From Streptomyces ochraceiscleroticus (GTDB lineage Bacteria; Actinomycetota; Actinomycetes; Streptomycetales; Streptomycetaceae): DNA of 62,316 nucleotides. Under the pieces are notes generated by a model. That model saw only the letters and a list, made by a program, of their open reading frames with translations, was not told the DNA's origin and searched no databases. The position numbers and the translations under genes are program-made. Numbering within the stretch: the stretch's first letter is position 1; the number at the start of each line of letters is the position of its first letter. Shown in pieces: positions 17,328-25,577 of this stretch. The stretch lies in the NCBI RefSeq assembly GCF_000720485.1, contig NZ_JOAX01000036.1:1-62316 (forward strand), written 5' to 3'.

Positions 17328-18521
17328 GTGACGTTTCCGGTAGTCGGCATGGTCGGTGGCGGACAGCTCGCCCGTATGACACACGAGGCAGGCATCCCCC
17401 TCGGCATCAGGTTCAAGCTCCTCAGTGACACCCCGCAGGACTCCGCGGCGCAGGTCGTCGGTGATGTCGTCATCGGCGACTACCGCGATCTGGCCACCCT
17501 GCGGGAGTTCGCGCGCGGCTGTGACGTGATCACTTTTGATCACGAGCACGTCCCCACCGAGCATCTCCGGGCCCTGGAGGCGGACGGCATCCCCGTACGC
17601 CCCGGTCCGGACGCGCTGGTGCACGCCCAGGACAAGGGTGTGATGCGCGCGAAACTGACCGAGATCGGCGCCCCGTGCCCGCGCCACCGCATCGTTTCGG
17701 ACCCGGCCGATGTGGAGGCTTTCGCCGCTGAAATCAGCGGGGGCGGCGCGGAGCGCCTCGATGAGGGGCGGTGGTCGGGCGACGGGTCGGGCGGGTTTCC
17801 GGTCATCCTGAAGACCGTCCGCGGCGGCTATGACGGCAAGGGCGTCTGGTTCGTACGATCCGCCAAGGACGCCGAGGAGCCGTTCCGCGCCGGCGTGCCG
17901 GTCCTCGCCGAGGAGAAGGTCGACTTCACCCGCGAGCTGGCCGCCAACATCGTCCGCTCCCCGCACGGCCAGGCCGTCGCGTACCCGGTCGTGGAGTCCA
18001 TCCAGGTCGACGGCGTCTGCGACACGGTCATCGCGCCCGCCCCCGGCCTCTCCGAGGAGCTCTCCGCGCAGGCCCAGGACCTGGCCCTGCGCATCGCCAA
18101 GGAGCTGGGCGTCGTCGGCCACCTCGCGGTCGAGCTCTTCGAGACCGCCGACGGCCGCATCCTCGTCAACGAACTGGCGATGCGCCCGCACAACTCCGGC
18201 CACTGGACCCAGGACGGCGCGATCACCTCGCAGTTCGCCAACCACGTCCGCGCGGTACTGGACCTCCCGCTGGGCGACCCGCGCCCGCGCGCCGAGTGGA
18301 CCGTGATGGCCAATGTGCTCGGCGGCGACTACCCGGACATGTACAGCGCGTACCTGCACTGCATGGCCCGGGACCCGCAGCTCAAGATCCACATGTACGG
18401 CAAGGACGTGAAGCCCGGCCGTAAGGTCGGGCACGTCAACACCTACGGCGACGACCTGGCCGACGTGCGCGAGCGCGCCGCGCACGCCGCCGGCTACCTG
18501 CGAGGAACGATCACCGAATGA
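17328..18521 (+). CDS. purK: 5-(Carboxyamino)imidazole ribonucleotide synthase
   Basis: A 397-residue ATP-grasp enzyme making N5-carboxyaminoimidazole ribonucleotide from AIR, bicarbonate and ATP in purine synthesis. It opens with [14 protein letters not shown]-grasp features include [16 protein letters not shown] and [28 protein letters not shown]. The GTG at 17328 lacks a ribosome site, while TACCCT lies at 17316-17321, exactly -12 to -7, pointing to a leaderless mRNA. It overlaps purE by 4 bases. About 12 acidic/Gly residues inserted near 140-153 look like a small lineage-specific loop. Confidence 0.96.
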   Translation: MTFPVVGMVGGGQLARMTHEAGIPLGIRFKLLSDTPQDSAAQVVGDVVIGDYRDLATLREFARGCDVITFDHEHVPTEHLRALEADGIPVRPGPDALVHAQDKGVMRAKLTEIGAPCPRHRIVSDPADVEAFAAEISGGGAERLDEGRWSGDGSGGFPVILKTVRGGYDGKGVWFVRSAKDAEEPFRAGVPVLAEEKVDFTRELAANIVRSPHGQAVAYPVVESIQVDGVCDTVIAPAPGLSEELSAQAQDLALRIAKELGVVGHLAVELFETADGRILVNELAMRPHNSGHWTQDGAITSQFANHVRAVLDLPLGDPRPRAEWTVMANVLGGDYPDMYSAYLHCMARDPQLKIHMYGKDVKPGRKVGHVNTYGDDLADVRERAAHAAGYLRGTITE

Positions 18522-19057
18522 GCCAAAGCAGCGCTCCCGTCATCGGCATCGTCATGGGCTCCGACTCCGACTGGCCCGTCATGGAGGCCGCGGCGCAGGC
18601 CCTCGACGAGTTCGAGATCCCCTACGAGGTCGACGTCGTCTCCGCGCACCGCATGCCGCGCGAGATGGTCGCGTACGGCGAGGAGGCCGCAGGCCGCGGC
18701 CTGAAGGCGATCATCGCGGGTGCCGGGGGAGCGGCCCACCTGCCGGGCATGCTGGCCTCGGTCACCCCGCTGCCGGTCATCGGCGTGCCGGTCCCGCTGA
18801 AGTACCTCGACGGCATGGACTCGCTGCTGTCCATCGTGCAGATGCCGGCCGGCGTGCCGGTCGCCACGGTCTCGGTCGGCGGCGCCCGCAACGCCGGTCT
18901 GCTCGCCGCCCGGATGCTCGCGGCGCACGACGGCGAGCTGCAGGAGCGGATGCGCGAGTTCCAGCAGGAGCTGAACGAGCAGGCCACCGAGAAGGGCAAG
19001 CGGCTGCGGAACAAGGTCGGAGGGAACGAGGGCTTCGGCTTCGGGAGCGGCAAGTGA
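18518..19057 (+). CDS. purE: N5-carboxyaminoimidazole ribonucleotide mutase
   Basis: A 179-residue class I PurE that shifts the carboxyl group to form 4-carboxy-5-aminoimidazole ribonucleotide. Conserved pieces are [33 protein letters not shown] and [16 protein letters not shown]. It overlaps purK and the following dipeptidase gene by 4 bases each, so translation is probably coupled across all three. The C-terminal 25 residues are a charged extension. Confidence 0.96.
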   Translation: MSQSSAPVIGIVMGSDSDWPVMEAAAQALDEFEIPYEVDVVSAHRMPREMVAYGEEAAGRGLKAIIAGAGGAAHLPGMLASVTPLPVIGVPVPLKYLDGMDSLLSIVQMPAGVPVATVSVGGARNAGLLAARMLAAHDGELQERMREFQQELNEQATEKGKRLRNKVGGNEGFGFGSGK

Positions 19058-20232
19058 GCGAGGCGGCCCGCGACCTGCTCGCCCGCTGGCCCGTCGTCGA
19101 CGGCCACAACGACCTGCCCTGGGCGCTGCGCGAGCAGGTCCGCTACGACCTCGGCCGGCGCGACATCGCCACCGACCAGTCCGCGCATCTGCACACCGAC
19201 ATCCCCCGGCTGCGCGCGGGCGGCGTCGGCGCGCAGTTCTGGTCGGTGTACGTACGCTCCGACTACGACGGCGACCGGGCGGTCAGCGCCACCCTGGAGC
19301 AGGTCGACTGCGTGGCGCAGCTCATCGACCGGTACCCGGGTGACCTGCGGCGCGCGCTCACCGCCGACGACATGGAGGCGGCCCGCGCCGAGGGGAGGAT
19401 CGCGTCCCTGATGGGTGCCGAGGGCGGGCATTCGATCCACTGCTCGCTGGCCACCCTGCGCGCCCTGTACGCGCTCGGCGTCCGGTACATGACGCTGACG
19501 CACAACGACACCATCGCGTGGGCGGACTCGGCGACCGACGAGCCGCGCCACCACGGCCTCACCGCCTTCGGCGAGGAGGTCGTGCGGGAGATGAACCGGC
19601 TCGGCATGCTCGTCGACCTCAGCCATGTCTCCGCCGACACGATGCGGGACGCGCTGCGGGTCACCGAGGCGCCGGTGGTCTTCTCGCACTCCTCGGCGCG
19701 CGCCGTCTGCGACCACCCGCGCAACATCCCCGACGACGTACTGGAGCGGCTGCCCGCCAACGGCGGCGTCGCCATGGCCACGTTCGTACCGAAGTTCGTG
19801 CTGCCCGAGGCCGGGGAGTGGACCAGGCGCGCCGACGAGAACATGCGCGCGCACGGCCTGCACCACCTCGACACCACCGAGGCCGGCATGAAGGTGCAGC
19901 GCGCCTTCGAAGCCGCGCATCCGCGCCCGGTGGCCACCGCCGCCACCGTCGCCGACCACCTCGACCACATGCGTGAGGTCGCCGGCGTCGACCACATCGG
20001 CATCGGCGGCGACTACGACGGCACGGCCTTCACCCCGGACGGCCTCCGCGACGTCGCGGGCTACCCGAACCTGGTCGCGGAGCTGCTGGACCGCAAGTGG
20101 TCCGAGGCCGACCTGGCCAAGCTCACCTGGCAGAACGCGGTGCGTGTGCTGCGCGACGCGGAGGACGCGGCGCGCGGTATCCAGGAGCGCCGCGGCCCGT
20201 CGAACGCGACGATCGGTCAGCTCGACGGCTGA
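19054..20232 (+). CDS. M19 (renal-type) zinc dipeptidase
   Basis: A 392-residue member of the membrane-dipeptidase family, which splits dipeptides, including D-amino-acid-containing ones, with a binuclear zinc site. All ligands are present: His18 and Asp20 (DGHNDLPW), bridging Glu123 (GAEGGHS), His191 (DLSHVS) and His212 (FSHSSAR), with Asp320 in GIGGDYDG. No signal peptide or anchor is visible, so it is cytosolic. It starts with GTG overlapping purE by 4 bases. The next gene is a clear paralogue with the active site destroyed. Confidence 0.95.
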   Translation: MSEAARDLLARWPVVDGHNDLPWALREQVRYDLGRRDIATDQSAHLHTDIPRLRAGGVGAQFWSVYVRSDYDGDRAVSATLEQVDCVAQLIDRYPGDLRRALTADDMEAARAEGRIASLMGAEGGHSIHCSLATLRALYALGVRYMTLTHNDTIAWADSATDEPRHHGLTAFGEEVVREMNRLGMLVDLSHVSADTMRDALRVTEAPVVFSHSSARAVCDHPRNIPDDVLERLPANGGVAMATFVPKFVLPEAGEWTRRADENMRAHGLHHLDTTEAGMKVQRAFEAAHPRPVATAATVADHLDHMREVAGVDHIGIGGDYDGTAFTPDGLRDVAGYPNLVAELLDRKWSEADLAKLTWQNAVRVLRDAEDAARGIQERRGPSNATIGQLDG

Positions 20233-20243
20233 GAGCGGCAGTA

Positions 20244-20278
20244 GGGTCATCCACCGCGTGACGCGCGGGGGATGACCC
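20244..20278 (+). terminator. Hairpin between the two M19 genes
   Basis: GGGTCATCC (20244-20252) pairs with GGATGACCC (20270-20278), and CCGCG with CGCGG inside it. A separate inverted pair, GGCAGTAGGG (20237-20246) and CCCTACTGCC (20326-20335), suggests alternative folds of the 124-base spacer. Confidence 0.5.
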
Positions 20279-20356
20279 GTACGCATCACCCACCGCGAAG
20301 AAGTGGATCTCCCGTGTCACCGTGGCCCTACTGCCACCGATCCAGGAGTTCCGACC

Positions 20357-21610
20357 ATGGCCGACCTCGCCCCCGATCTGGAAGCCGCAGACCTCACCGG
20401 TGCCGCCGGGGATCTCGGCACCGCCGAGGACGCCCACTCCCCCTACGGATCAATCGGGCGCCCCGCCGAACCCCCGCTGCGCCGCGACCCGCTCTCGCGC
20501 GCGCAGGCGCTGCTCGCGGCGCACCCCGTCTTCGACGGCCACAACGCCCTGCCCTGGGCGCTGCGGCTGCACCACGGCGACGACCTGACGCCGGGTCACT
20601 ACTACGACCTCGAATACGGCGAGCCCGCCGTCAGCACCGACATCCCGCGGCTCCAGCAGGGCCGCGTCGGCGCGCAGTTCTGGTCCGTGCAGGTGCCCAC
20701 CGCGCTCAGCGGTGACCACGCCATCAGCGCCACGCTCGAACAGATCGACTTCGTGTACCAGCTCGTGCGCGCCTACCCCGAAGCGCTGCGTCTGGCGATG
20801 TCCGCCGACGACGTCACCGAGTGCCGCAACCGCGGCCGCATCGCCTGCCTGCTCGGCTCGGCCGGCGGCCAGATCATCGACAGCTCGCTCGGCGCGCTGC
20901 GTGCACTGCACACCCTGGGCGTGCGCTCGATGCTGCTCACGCCGGACCGCAACACCCCGTGGGCGGACGCGGCGGCCGACACCCCGTGCGCGGGCGGCCT
21001 CACCGCCTTCGGCGAGGAGGTGGTCCGGGAGATGAACCGCCTCGGGATGCTCATCGACCTCTCGTACGCCTCGACCGACACGATGCGCCACACGCTGGCC
21101 ATCACCAAAGCGCCGGTCTTCCTGAACCGCTCCGCGGCCCGGAACCTGACGAACCACCGGCACAACGTGCCCGACGACGTGCTCGCGCAGCTTCCCCGCA
21201 ACGGCGGGATCTGCATGGTCACCTTCGCCCCGCAGCGGGTCACCGGGCCGGTGGGCGCGGCGACCGTGGAGGACGTCGCCGACCACCTCGACCACGTACG
21301 GAACGTGGCGGGCGCGGCGCACGTCGGCCTCGGCGCCGGCTTCGACACCGATCCGGCCGAGGGGCGGCCGCAGGGGCTGGAGGACGTCTCCGGCTATCCG
21401 CGGCTGCTCGCCGAACTGATCACCCGCGGCTGGTCCTTCTCCGACCTGGCCGGGCTGACCTGGGGCAACGCCCTGCGTGCGATGCGCGGCGCCGAGTTCG
21501 CCGCGCGCGAGGCCCGGCACCGCCGCGGGCCGTCGACGGCGACCATCGACCGGCTGGACCGGGCCGACCGGCGGGACCGGATGACCCGGCTGCATTGGGC
21601 CTGGACCTGA
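20357..21610 (+). CDS. M19 dipeptidase paralogue lacking the metal site (pseudoenzyme)
   Basis: A 417-residue protein aligned end to end with the upstream dipeptidase (shared [18 protein letters not shown] and SGYPRLLAELITR), but with the zinc site dismantled. His62 remains, while the partner Asp is Ala64 (DGHNALPW), the bridging Glu is Ala169 (GSAGGQ), the two later His are Tyr237 (DLSYAS) and Arg258 (LNRSAAR), and the catalytic Asp is Gly328. The frame is intact, so it is a maintained gene and not decaying. The ATG at 20357 follows AGGAG; an Ala/Glu-rich 45-residue N-terminal tail is not in the paralogue. It cannot work as a zinc dipeptidase. A binding or regulatory role, perhaps on its neighbour, is inference. 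Confidence 0.9.
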   Translation: MADLAPDLEAADLTGAAGDLGTAEDAHSPYGSIGRPAEPPLRRDPLSRAQALLAAHPVFDGHNALPWALRLHHGDDLTPGHYYDLEYGEPAVSTDIPRLQQGRVGAQFWSVQVPTALSGDHAISATLEQIDFVYQLVRAYPEALRLAMSADDVTECRNRGRIACLLGSAGGQIIDSSLGALRALHTLGVRSMLLTPDRNTPWADAAADTPCAGGLTAFGEEVVREMNRLGMLIDLSYASTDTMRHTLAITKAPVFLNRSAARNLTNHRHNVPDDVLAQLPRNGGICMVTFAPQRVTGPVGAATVEDVADHLDHVRNVAGAAHVGLGAGFDTDPAEGRPQGLEDVSGYPRLLAELITRGWSFSDLAGLTWGNALRAMRGAEFAAREARHRRGPSTATIDRLDRADRRDRMTRLHWAWT

Positions 21611-21625
21611 GAGCGCTGCACGGAC

Positions 21626-21658
21626 GAGGGGCGGGCGGGATGTTCCCGCCCGCCCCTC
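21626..21658. terminator. Bidirectional terminator between M19 paralogue and VOC gene
   Basis: A 15-bp perfect stem (GAGGGGCGGGCGGGA, 21626-21640, with 21644-21658) and a 3-base loop between convergent genes. Confidence 0.75.
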
Positions 21659-21671
21659 ACCGGAGCCGTCC

Positions 21672-22040
21672 TCAGTGCAGGCACAGACAGAACGGGTGCC
21701 CCTCCGGGTCGAGGTAGACCCGGAAGTCGCGCTTGCCCTCGTCGTGCTGGACCAGCTTCGCGCCGAGCTCCAGCGCCTCGCGCTCGGCCTCCTCGATCCG
21801 GTCCCGCGGCACCCGGAAGTCCAGGTGGAGCTGCTGGGACCGCTCACCGCTGGGCCAGTCCGGCGGCACCAGGTCAGGCGCCGTCTGGAACGCGAGCATC
21901 CGCCCCTGGGGCCCTGCCACCTCGATCCAGTCGCCCTCCAGCTCGCCCACCTGCCAGCCGAGCAGACCGGCGTAGAACTCGGCGAGGGCCTGCGGGTCGC
22001 GGGCGTCGAGCACGACGACGCCGTACTGAGCGATGGCCAT
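21672..22040 (-). CDS. VOC-superfamily (glyoxalase/bleomycin-resistance fold) protein
   Basis: A 122-residue single-chain VOC protein with two beta-alpha-beta-beta-beta modules. The first has VVVLDARDPQALAEFYAGLL and the second LHLDFRVPRDRIEEAEREAL. A C-terminal YLDPEGHPFCL motif supplies a usual metal or substrate residue. Such proteins bind metals or small molecules (glyoxalase, dioxygenase or antibiotic-sequestering roles); the ligand is not evident. The ATG follows a perfect AGGAGG. It is divergent from a CGNR-type regulator, with a shared operator-like region in 74 bases. Confidence 0.88.
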   Translation of the reverse strand: MAIAQYGVVVLDARDPQALAEFYAGLLGWQVGELEGDWIEVAGPQGRMLAFQTAPDLVPPDWPSGERSQQLHLDFRVPRDRIEEAEREALELGAKLVQHDEGKRDFRVYLDPEGHPFCLCLH

Positions 22041-22114
22041 GGTGTTACCTCCTGCGACGGTGTAGCGGTAACTGCGTTACTGCATGATGGCCCTCAGCCG
22101 GTAACGTGGCAAGG
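22041..22114. promoter_or_regulatory. Divergent promoter/operator with four GTAAC/GTTAC half-sites
   Basis: Half-sites lie at 22044-22048 (GTTAC), 22068-22072 (GTAAC), 22076-22080 (GTTAC) and 22101-22105 (GTAAC). The central pair forms a 5-3-5 palindrome, GTAACtgcGTTAC. The last overlaps TAACGT (22102-22107), a plausible -10 for the CGNR gene, and the first overlaps the VOC gene's AGGAGG. Bound protein would cover both transcription starts. Confidence 0.5.
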
Positions 22115-22663
22115 GTGGCCGACCGTAGCGCGCCGCCTTCCCTGGCTCTGGTCCAGGATCTGGCGAACACCCTGGACATCGAGAGCGGGCAGGACGCGCT
22201 GGCCGCGCCCGGCGGCCTCGCCGCCTTCCTGCGCGACCACGGGTTGCCGCCGGCTCCCGCCGGGAAACGCGCACTGTCCGCCGTTCAGCGGCTGCGCGAA
22301 GCACTGCGCGCGGCCTGTCTCGCGCACACGGGGACCGACCTGGCCGAGGAGACCGAGCGCGAACTTGAGGCGCTGCTCACCGCCGCGCCGCTGACGCTCA
22401 CCGTGGACGCGCGGGGCGAGGCGGCACTGTGTCCGGCGCCCGGACTCACCGGGGTCGCCGCGCTGACCGCCCGGATCGCCGCGGGCATCGCGACCGCGGC
22501 CGCGGACGGCACCTGGCCCCGCCTGAAGGCATGCGAGGCCCACGACTGCCAGTGGGTCTTCTACGACCGCAGCCCGGCGGGCCGCAGCCGCTGGTGCACG
22601 ATGGCGGTCTGCGGCAGCCGCGCGAAGATGCGTACGTACCGGGCCCGGAAGGCCGAGGGCTGA
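22115..22663 (+). CDS. CGNR zinc-finger / ABATE-domain regulator
   Basis: A 182-residue protein with an N-terminal ABATE domain (about 1-125, helical) and a C-terminal CGNR-type zinc finger: CEAHDCQWVFYD, then WCTMAVCGSRAKMRTYR. The name-giving Asn is Ser here (CGSR). Members are thought to be ligand-sensing transcription regulators. I prefer the GTG at 22115: TAACGT lies 8-13 bases upstream with no ribosome site, suiting a leaderless mRNA. The GTG at 22106 would sit within that hexamer. Divergent placement suggests it controls the VOC gene. Confidence 0.85.
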   Translation: MADRSAPPSLALVQDLANTLDIESGQDALAAPGGLAAFLRDHGLPPAPAGKRALSAVQRLREALRAACLAHTGTDLAEETERELEALLTAAPLTLTVDARGEAALCPAPGLTGVAALTARIAAGIATAAADGTWPRLKACEAHDCQWVFYDRSPAGRSRWCTMAVCGSRAKMRTYRARKAEG

Positions 22664-22810
22664 GCAGGCCGGGTGAAGTCCGCTGCGGTGCGGGAGCGCC
22701 CTGAAGGGGCGCGGGGCTGTGACACCGTGCGGCTTCGCCGCGTGGGCGCGACCAGCCACGATGAGGCCGCAGACGACCGACGGCAGCTCGCGGCACTTCC
22801 GGCGGAGCGC

Positions 22811-24151
22811 TCAGGCGCGCGGCCGTCCCAGCGCGCGGTACGTCCAGCCGGCCTTGCGCCACAGCTCCGGGTCCAGCGCGTTGCGGCCGTCCAGGATGCG
22901 GCGGTGTGTCGAGACCTCGCCCAGCGTCGCCGGGTCCAGCTCGCGGAACTCCCGCCACTCGGTCAGGTGCAGCACGACGTCGGCGCCGCGCGCGGCGTCC
23001 AGCGCGGTCGGCGCGTACCCCAGCGTCGGGAAGACCCGGCGGGCGTTCTCCATGCCCTTGGGGTCGTACACGGTGACCTGGCCGCCCTGCAGGTGGATCT
23101 GGCCCGCGACGTTCAGCGCGGGGGAGTCCCGCACGTCGTCGGAGTCCGGCTTGAAGGTCGCGCCGAGGACGGCGACCCGCTTCCCGAGGAAGCCGCCGCC
23201 GACCGCCTCGCGCGCCAGCTCCACCATGTGGCCGCGGCGGCGCATGTTGATCGAGTCGATCTCGCGGAGGAAGGTCAGTGCCTGGTCGGCGCCCAGCTCA
23301 CCGGCGCGGGCCATGAAGGCACGCAGGTCCTTGGGCAGGCAGCCGCCGCCGAAGCCGACCCCGGCACGCAGGAACTTCTTGCCGATCCGCTCGTCGTGGC
23401 CGATCGCCTCGGCCAGCTTCACCACGTCGCCGTCGGCGGCCTCGCAGATCTCGGCCATCGCGTTGATGAAGGAGATCTTGGTCGCCAGGAAGGAGTTGGC
23501 GGCCGTCTTGACCAGCTCGGCGGTCGGGTAGTCCATCACGACCCACGGCGAGCCCTCGGCCAGCGGCGTGGCGTACACCTCGCGCAGCAGCGACTCGGCG
23601 CGCTCGCTGGCCACGCCCACCACGAGCCGGTCGGGGTGCAGGGTGTCCTGTACGGCGAAGCCCTCGCGCAGGAACTCGGGGTTCCAGGCCAGCTCCGCCT
23701 CCTCGCCGGCCGGCGCCAGCTCGGCCAGCCGCTTGGCGAGCCGCGCCGCGCTGCCCACCGGCACGGTGGACTTGCCGACGACCAGCGTGGGCCGCGTGAG
23801 GTGCGGCGCGAGCGACTCGAAGGCGCTGTCGACGTAGGACATGTCACAGGCGTACTCGCCGTGCTTCTGCGGGGTGTTCACGCACACGAAGTGCACGTCG
23901 CCGAAGGCGCCGGCCTCTTCCCAGGACGTGGTGAACCGCAGCCGCCCGCTGGAGCCCGGAAGCCCGGCGACGTGCTTGCGCAGCAGCTCCTCCAGGCCCG
24001 GCTCGTAGAGCGGGACCTCGCCGCGGCCGAGCATCTCGATCTTCTCGGGCACGATGTCGAGCCCCAGCACCTCGAAGCCGAGCTCGGCCATGGCGGCGGC
24101 GTGCGTGGCGCCGAGGTAGCCGGTGCCGATCACGGTGATCTTGAGGGGCAT
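22811..24151 (-). CDS. UDP-glucose 6-dehydrogenase
   Basis: A 446-residue enzyme oxidising UDP-glucose to UDP-glucuronate with two NAD+. The N-terminal Rossmann motif is VIGTGYLGATHAAAMAELG, the active-site Cys is in GVGFGGGCLPKDLRAF, and the C-terminal UDP-binding domain has LGATFKPDSDDVRDSPAL. The ATG at 24151 begins directly at the Rossmann strand; the frame continues upstream without conserved sequence. It would supply UDP-glucuronate or derived sugars for envelope glycans, in keeping with the glycosyltransferases and LCP proteins downstream. It stands alone on its strand. Confidence 0.93.
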   Translation of the reverse strand: MPLKITVIGTGYLGATHAAAMAELGFEVLGLDIVPEKIEMLGRGEVPLYEPGLEELLRKHVAGLPGSSGRLRFTTSWEEAGAFGDVHFVCVNTPQKHGEYACDMSYVDSAFESLAPHLTRPTLVVGKSTVPVGSAARLAKRLAELAPAGEEAELAWNPEFLREGFAVQDTLHPDRLVVGVASERAESLLREVYATPLAEGSPWVVMDYPTAELVKTAANSFLATKISFINAMAEICEAADGDVVKLAEAIGHDERIGKKFLRAGVGFGGGCLPKDLRAFMARAGELGADQALTFLREIDSINMRRRGHMVELAREAVGGGFLGKRVAVLGATFKPDSDDVRDSPALNVAGQIHLQGGQVTVYDPKGMENARRVFPTLGYAPTALDAARGADVVLHLTEWREFRELDPATLGEVSTHRRILDGRNALDPELWRKAGWTYRALGRPRA

Positions 24152-24293
24152 GGACGCTCCAGGTGCGAACGAAGTCTGTTGCGGGGCCGAGCATAGCCGG
24201 GACAAGGGGTGTGGCGATCCGGTCGTTGTCGGCAACCTCACGTACCCCACAAGGTGCTCCGGCTCTAGAATTCGGGGAAACGCGACTGGTTAC

Positions 24294-24307
24294 TTAACGG
24301 TAGTTAG
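24294..24307. promoter_or_regulatory. Possible operator upstream of acyl-CoA dehydrogenase
   Basis: TTAACGGTAGTTAG holds the inverted half-sites TAAC and GTTA around GGTA, 23 bases before the TTG start. It resembles a short TetR-type operator, but half-sites this short could be chance. Confidence 0.3.
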
Positions 24308-24329
24308 CACTCAGGGGAGATGAGAGACC

Positions 24330-25502
24330 TTGGCGGGAAACGCCGATTTCGATCTGTACCGGCCGGCTGAGGAGCACGACATGCTCCGTGAGTCGGTGCG
24401 TGCGCTCGCCGAGGCGAAGATCGCACCGTTCGCCACGCAGGTGGACGAGGAGGCCCGCTTCCCGCAGGAGGCGCTGGACGCCCTGGTCAGCAACGACCTG
24501 CACGCCGTGCACGTACCGGAGTCCTACGGCGGTGCCGGTGCCGACGCGCTCGCCACCGTCATCGTCATCGAGGAGGTGGCCCGCGCCTGCGCGTCCTCCT
24601 CCCTGATTCCCGCCGTGAACAAGCTGGGCTCGCTGCCGGTGATCCTCTCCGGCTCCGAGGAGCTGAAGAAGAAGTACCTGGGCCCGCTGGCCACGGGCGA
24701 CGCGATGTTCTCCTACTGCCTCTCCGAGCCGGACGCCGGTTCGGACGCGGCCGGCATGAAGACCAAGGCCGTCCGCGACGGTGACCACTACATCCTCAAC
24801 GGCGTGAAGCGCTGGATCACCAACGCGGGCGTCTCCGAGTACTACACGGTGATGGCGGTCACCGACCCGGAGAAGCGCTCCAAGGGCATCTCCGCCTTCG
24901 TGGTGGAGAAGGGCGACGAGGGCGTTTCCTTCGGCGCCCCGGAGAAGAAGCTCGGCATCAAGGGCTCGCCGACCCGCGAGGTCTACCTCGACAACGTGCG
25001 CATCCCCGCCGACCGCATGATCGGCGCCGAGGGCACCGGCTTCGCCACCGCGATGAAGACCCTGGACCACACCCGCATCACCATCGCGGCCCAGGCGCTC
25101 GGCATCGCGCAGGGCGCGCTGGACTACGCCAAGGGCTATGTCCAGGAGCGGAAGCAGTTCGGCAAGCCGATCGGCGACTTCCAGGGCGTGCAGTTCATGC
25201 TCGCCGACATGGCCATGAAGCTGGAGGCGGCCCGCCAGCTCACCTACGCGGCCGCCGCCAAGTCCGAGCGGATCTCCGCCGGCGGCAAGGCCGAGGACCT
25301 CACCTTCTTCGGCGCCGCCGCCAAGTGCTACGCCTCCGACGCGGCCATGGAGATCACCACCGACGCCGTCCAGCTCCTCGGCGGCTACGGCTACACCCGT
25401 GACTACCCGCTGGAGCGCATGATGCGCGACGCGAAGATCACCCAGATCTACGAGGGCACCAACCAGGTCCAGCGCATCGTCATGGCCCGCAACCTGCCGT
25501 AA
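24330..25502 (+). CDS. Acyl-CoA dehydrogenase
   Basis: A 390-residue FAD flavoenzyme catalysing alpha-beta desaturation of acyl-CoAs. FAD and substrate motifs include YCLSEPDAGSDAAGMKTKA, RWITNAG and QLLGGYGYTRDYPLERMMRD. The catalytic Glu is in IYEGTNQVQR. The start is an uncommon TTG: GGGGAG lies 11 bases upstream and no ATG or GTG in frame fits better. It corresponds in sequence and neighbourhood to mycobacterial FadE25. The chain-length preference is not evident; short or branched chains are likely. Confidence 0.93.
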   Translation: MAGNADFDLYRPAEEHDMLRESVRALAEAKIAPFATQVDEEARFPQEALDALVSNDLHAVHVPESYGGAGADALATVIVIEEVARACASSSLIPAVNKLGSLPVILSGSEELKKKYLGPLATGDAMFSYCLSEPDAGSDAAGMKTKAVRDGDHYILNGVKRWITNAGVSEYYTVMAVTDPEKRSKGISAFVVEKGDEGVSFGAPEKKLGIKGSPTREVYLDNVRIPADRMIGAEGTGFATAMKTLDHTRITIAAQALGIAQGALDYAKGYVQERKQFGKPIGDFQGVQFMLADMAMKLEAARQLTYAAAAKSERISAGGKAEDLTFFGAAAKCYASDAAMEITTDAVQLLGGYGYTRDYPLERMMRDAKITQIYEGTNQVQRIVMARNLP

Positions 25503-25522
25503 CGGCGCGGCACAGGGCAGAC

Positions 25523-25562
25523 GAGAAGGCCCCGGCTCCTGGGAGGGAGCCGGGGCCTTCTC
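25523..25562. terminator. Bidirectional terminator between acyl-CoA dehydrogenase and LCP gene
   Basis: A 17-bp perfect stem (25523-25539 with 25546-25562) with a 6-base loop, between convergent genes. Confidence 0.8.
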
Positions 25563-25577
25563 GCGATCAGGAGCGGG

